Assembly: GCF_036964905.1 (NCBI RefSeq) | Contig: NZ_JBALHR010000006.1 | Location: 1-64,000 of the forward strand | Direction: 5' to 3' | DNA length: 64,000 nt | Source: Gemmobacter denitrificans | GTDB taxonomy: Bacteria > Pseudomonadota > Alphaproteobacteria > Rhodobacterales > Rhodobacteraceae | Shown: positions 61,576-64,000 of the stretch, piece after piece | Layout of the letters: each line of letters begins with the position of its first letter | Numbering within the stretch: the stretch's first letter is position 1 | Position numbers and translations under genes: made by a program | Notes under the pieces: generated by a model | The model's database searches: none | The model's input: only the letters and a program-made list of their open reading frames with translations | What the model was told of the DNA's origin: nothing

Positions 61576-62106
61576 CTAGCCCTCCGCGGCGTCCATCCGG
61601 TGCAGCGCCAGCCCGGTTGCCCGTTCGGCCCGCGCAAGCGCGCGGCGCAGGGGCGCGCCAAGAGGGCCAGAGATGCCGACCAGTTCCTCGGTCAGGTCCA
61701 GTTCGGCGTCGTCCATCGCGTTGCGGAGCGCCAGCACGGCGGCGGTGTCGCCCTCGACCGTCAGGTCGCGCGAGAAGAAGAGGGCATCGCCATCCTCAGC
61801 CCCGTGTATCATCGCCAGGAACGCCGATAGCGGCCCGGCAATGCGGGCGTCATGTGCGGGCGGGCGGGCGCGGCGGTGGGCGGTCATTGTCGCGGTTTCG
61901 GGGTGCAACAGCAGGACCCAAGGCAGGTCTGTCGGGTCGATCAGGAAGCGCCGCGCGGAATGATCGCCCAGACGGCGCAGCATCGCGGGATGTGCGCGGG
62001 AGATGCGGCGGGTGAGGGCGCCAAGGAACAGGTTCGCGGGCGGCAGTGGCAGCGGCGAGGCGACCAGGCCGAGCGCGGGCGGCAGGCGAGGCAATGTGGC
62101 GGTCAT
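61576..62106 (-). CDS. ubiT: UbiT, SCP2-domain lipid-binding protein
   Basis: A 176-residue protein from ATG 62106. The SCP2 domain shows FLIDPTDLPWVLLLHPETAT, FFSRDLTVEGDTAAVLALRN and AMDDAELDLTEELVGI. UbiT is the anaerobic counterpart of UbiJ, binding hydrophobic ubiquinone precursors. First gene of the leftward unit, 56-69 bp from an FNR-type box. Confidence 0.9.
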   Translation of the reverse strand: MTATLPRLPPALGLVASPLPLPPANLFLGALTRRISRAHPAMLRRLGDHSARRFLIDPTDLPWVLLLHPETATMTAHRRARPPAHDARIAGPLSAFLAMIHGAEDGDALFFSRDLTVEGDTAAVLALRNAMDDAELDLTEELVGISGPLGAPLRRALARAERATGLALHRMDAAEG

Positions 62107-62161
62107 GGATCGGTCCCGAAAGCAGGTGACCCGGTGATAGGGGATCGGCGTCGCGGACGGA

Positions 62162-62175
62162 TTGATCTTAGTCAA
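62162..62175. promoter_or_regulatory. FNR/NNR box between ubiT and ubiD
   Basis: The site TTGATCTTAGTCAA is nearly identical to the nos box TTGATCTTGGTCAA. Its centre is about 62 bp from the ubiT ATG and 60 bp from the ubiD ATG. It may govern both divergent units under anoxia. Confidence 0.85.
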
Positions 62176-62228
62176 TTACCGCCGCCGACTTTGACGCTAA
62201 CGCATCCGGGAAAGGACCTTTTCGAGCC

Positions 62229-63713
62229 ATGCGCAGCCTGCCCGTCTTCCCCGACCTGCGTGCCTTTCTGACCCATGCCGAGGGTCGGGGCGATCTGGTG
62301 CACATCGCCGATCCGGTGGACCTGCGGCACGAGATGACGGCAGTACAGTTGGCCGCCTTGCGGGCAGGTGGGCCGGTCTTGCGCTTCAACGCCGCGCAGC
62401 ATTGCGGCAGGCCCGCCGCAATGCCAGTAGTTGCCAACCTGTTCGGCACGCCGGACCGGGTGGCGGCGGGGCTGGGCCTGTCGCTGGATCAGGTGTCCGC
62501 TTTCGGCGAGTTCCTTGCCGCGCTGCGCAGCCCCGCCCCGGTTGAGGGGATGCGCGACACCCTGTCGCGCTGGCCCGTGCTGCGGGCCGCGCTGCAAAGC
62601 CGACCGAAGCTTCTGCGCCGCGGGCCGGCGCAGGAGGTCTCTGCACCGCTGGATCTGTCCCTGATTCCGGTGCAGACCCCGTGGCCTGGCGACGCCGGGC
62701 CACTGATCACCTGGCCCGTCGTCGTGACCCGCCCACAGGGGTCGGACGCGGGCCAGGTGGCGCGCTACAATCTTGGCGTTTACCGGGCGCAGGTCATCGG
62801 CCCCGACCGGCTGATCCTGCGCTGGCTGGCGCATCGCGGCGGGGCGGCACATCATCGCAGCTGGGCACGGGCGGGAGAGCCGATGCCGGTCGCCATCGCG
62901 TTGGGGGCCGATCCGGCCACGCTTCTGTCCGCCGCGCTGCCCCTGCCGGAAACGGTGTCGGAACTTTCCTTCTCGGGCGTCCTGCGCGGCGCGCGGGCCG
63001 AGCTTGTGGCGGCGAAAACCGTGCCGCTGCTGGTCCCCGCAAATGCCGAGATCGTCCTTGAAGGCTGGGTCCACCCCGGCGAGACCGCGCCCGAGGGGCC
63101 GTTTGGCGACCACACCGGCTATTACAACGCGGTCGAGCCCTTCCCGGTGATGCGCCTTTCCGCCATCACCCACCGGCGCGATCCCCTGTATCTGACCACC
63201 GTGACCGGCCGCCCGCCGGACGAACCCTCGGTCATCGGCGAGGTGTTCAACACCCTCGCCCTGCCCGTGATCCGCGCCCAGATCCCCGAGGTGACCGACC
63301 TCTGGCTGCCGCCCGCCGCCTGTTCCTACCGCATGGCCGTGGTGCAGATCGACAAGCGTTATCCCGGCCAGGCGCGGCGGGTGATGCTGGCGCTGTGGGG
63401 CATGCTGGCGCAGTTCAGCTATACCAAGACCATCATCGTGGTGGATCGCGATATCGACCCGCGATCCTGGGATGACATCGCCTGGGCCATGGCCACGCGG
63501 ATGGACCCCGCGCGCGATGTGATGCTGATCGACGGAACGCCGATGGATTATCTCGATTTCGCCAGCCCGCGCGAGGGGTTAGCCGGCAAGATGGGGATCG
63601 ACGCCACCACCAAGATCGGAGCCGAGACGACTCGCGACTGGGGGCAGGTCATGGAACTGGATCCGGTGCATGCGACCCGGGCAGAGGCGCTTTTGCGCGG
63701 CGTGCTGCGATGA
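62229..63713 (+). CDS. ubiD: UbiD-family decarboxylase
   Basis: A 494-residue protein, normal UbiD length. It starts MRSLPVFPDLRAFLTHAEGR. Motifs: VVTRPQGSDAGQVARYNLGV (prFMN and metal region), then TAPEGPFGDHTGYYN (catalytic Glu region) and DIDPRSWDDIAWAMATRMDP. It decarboxylates the polyprenyl-hydroxybenzoate intermediate with prenylated FMN. It overlaps ubiX (ATGA), which makes its cofactor. Substrate is inferred from context. Confidence 0.93.
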   Translation: MRSLPVFPDLRAFLTHAEGRGDLVHIADPVDLRHEMTAVQLAALRAGGPVLRFNAAQHCGRPAAMPVVANLFGTPDRVAAGLGLSLDQVSAFGEFLAALRSPAPVEGMRDTLSRWPVLRAALQSRPKLLRRGPAQEVSAPLDLSLIPVQTPWPGDAGPLITWPVVVTRPQGSDAGQVARYNLGVYRAQVIGPDRLILRWLAHRGGAAHHRSWARAGEPMPVAIALGADPATLLSAALPLPETVSELSFSGVLRGARAELVAAKTVPLLVPANAEIVLEGWVHPGETAPEGPFGDHTGYYNAVEPFPVMRLSAITHRRDPLYLTTVTGRPPDEPSVIGEVFNTLALPVIRAQIPEVTDLWLPPAACSYRMAVVQIDKRYPGQARRVMLALWGMLAQFSYTKTIIVVDRDIDPRSWDDIAWAMATRMDPARDVMLIDGTPMDYLDFASPREGLAGKMGIDATTKIGAETTRDWGQVMELDPVHATRAEALLRGVLR

Positions 63714-64000
63714 GCGCGCGGGTCGTGCTGGGGGTCTCCGGGGCGTCGGGTGCGGCGCTGGCGCTGGATTGCGCCCGCGCCCTGATCGCCTGCGGCGCAG
63801 AGCTGGATCTGGTGCTGTCGGCCATGGCCGAACGCACGCTGGCGCTGGAGGTCGGGCCGGATGCGGTTGGTGCGCTGCGTGCCCTGGCGGCCCGGGTGCA
63901 TCCGGTCACCGATCTGGGCGCCGCCATCGCCAGCGGCTCTTGTCCGCTGCACGGGATGATCGTCGTGCCCTGTTCGATGCGCAGCCTGGCCGCCATCGCG
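63710..64000 (+). CDS. ubiX: UbiX flavin prenyltransferase, 3' end off the window
   Basis: The first 97 codons from ATG 63710 read MSARVVLGVSGASGAALALD, the FMN-binding start of UbiX, and later VVPCSMRSLAAIA, the conserved PCSM region. UbiX makes prenylated FMN for UbiD. Overlaps ubiD by four bases. The C-terminal part is outside the window. Confidence 0.93.
   Translation, partial: MSARVVLGVSGASGAALALDCARALIACGAELDLVLSAMAERTLALEVGPDAVGALRALAARVHPVTDLGAAIASGSCPLHGMIVVPCSMRSLAAIA

Overview
The window looks like an accessory replicon, or a large integrated island, of a denitrifying alphaproteobacterium of the Rhodobacterales (Paracoccus/Rhodobacter type). The basis is protein content: a cytochrome cd1 (NirS) system with a fused NirDL, a NirI-NirX pair, norCBQDEF followed by an Nnr regulator, a nosRZDFYLX operon ending in a c550-type cytochrome, and small plasmid-type genes. 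No rRNA, tRNA or CRISPR array was seen.

Layout. 1-6145: conjugation/plasmid module. A leftward type IV secretion operon (small ORF, virB1, virB2, virB3, virB4 running off the left edge) faces a rightward pair of small exported proteins and a DNA-binding protein. 6490-10072: a leftward SDR, aldehyde dehydrogenase and small membrane protein set, with a divergent LysR regulator. 10389-20805: leftward assimilatory nitrate/nitrite system, in transcription order nasT-nasS-[leader]-nrtA-nrtB-nrtC-nirB-nirD-nasA. The leader before nrtA carries two hexaloop hairpins and an intrinsic terminator, as expected for antitermination by the ANTAR protein NasT. 21139-29365: insertion-sequence graveyard. An intact IS66-type element (21640-24106, 8-bp target duplication GCTTCACC) sits inside the tnpA of an older IS66 element, followed by IS3, IS5 and IS110 remnants. 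Within it lie an NnrU gene, a Crp/Fnr-type regulator, and a fossil of the 3' end of a second nirN plus the small membrane gene that follows it.

29432-48077 (all leftward): the nos operon (small Cys-rich exported protein, nosR, nosZ, nosD, nosF, nosY, nosL, nosX, cytochrome c) and, upstream of it, the nir operon (nirS, nirE, nirC, nirF, nirDL, nirG, nirH, nirJ, nirN, small membrane protein). 48208-57875 (rightward): nirI, nnrS, nirX, then norC, norB, norQ, norD, norE, norF. A convergent nnr gene (Crp/Fnr type, NO sensing) closes the cluster. 58692-59450 is a broken Tn7/Mu-type (TniA-like) transposase. 59680-64000 holds genes for oxygen-independent ubiquinone synthesis (leftward ubiT-ubiU-ubiV) and a divergent ubiD-ubiX pair; ubiX runs off the right edge.

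How it fits together. Nitrite to NO (NirS), NO to N2O (NorCB) and N2O to N2 (NosZ) are all encoded with their maturation genes. No respiratory nitrate reductase is seen; the nitrate reductase here is the assimilatory one. FNR/NNR-type boxes of the form TTGAN6TNAA or close to it stand before the nos operon, between nirS and nirI, before norC, and between ubiT and ubiD. This suggests that one anaerobic/NO regulon (Nnr or a relative) drives both denitrification and quinone supply. The surrounding IS debris and the T4SS module suggest that the cluster has been mobile and rearranged.
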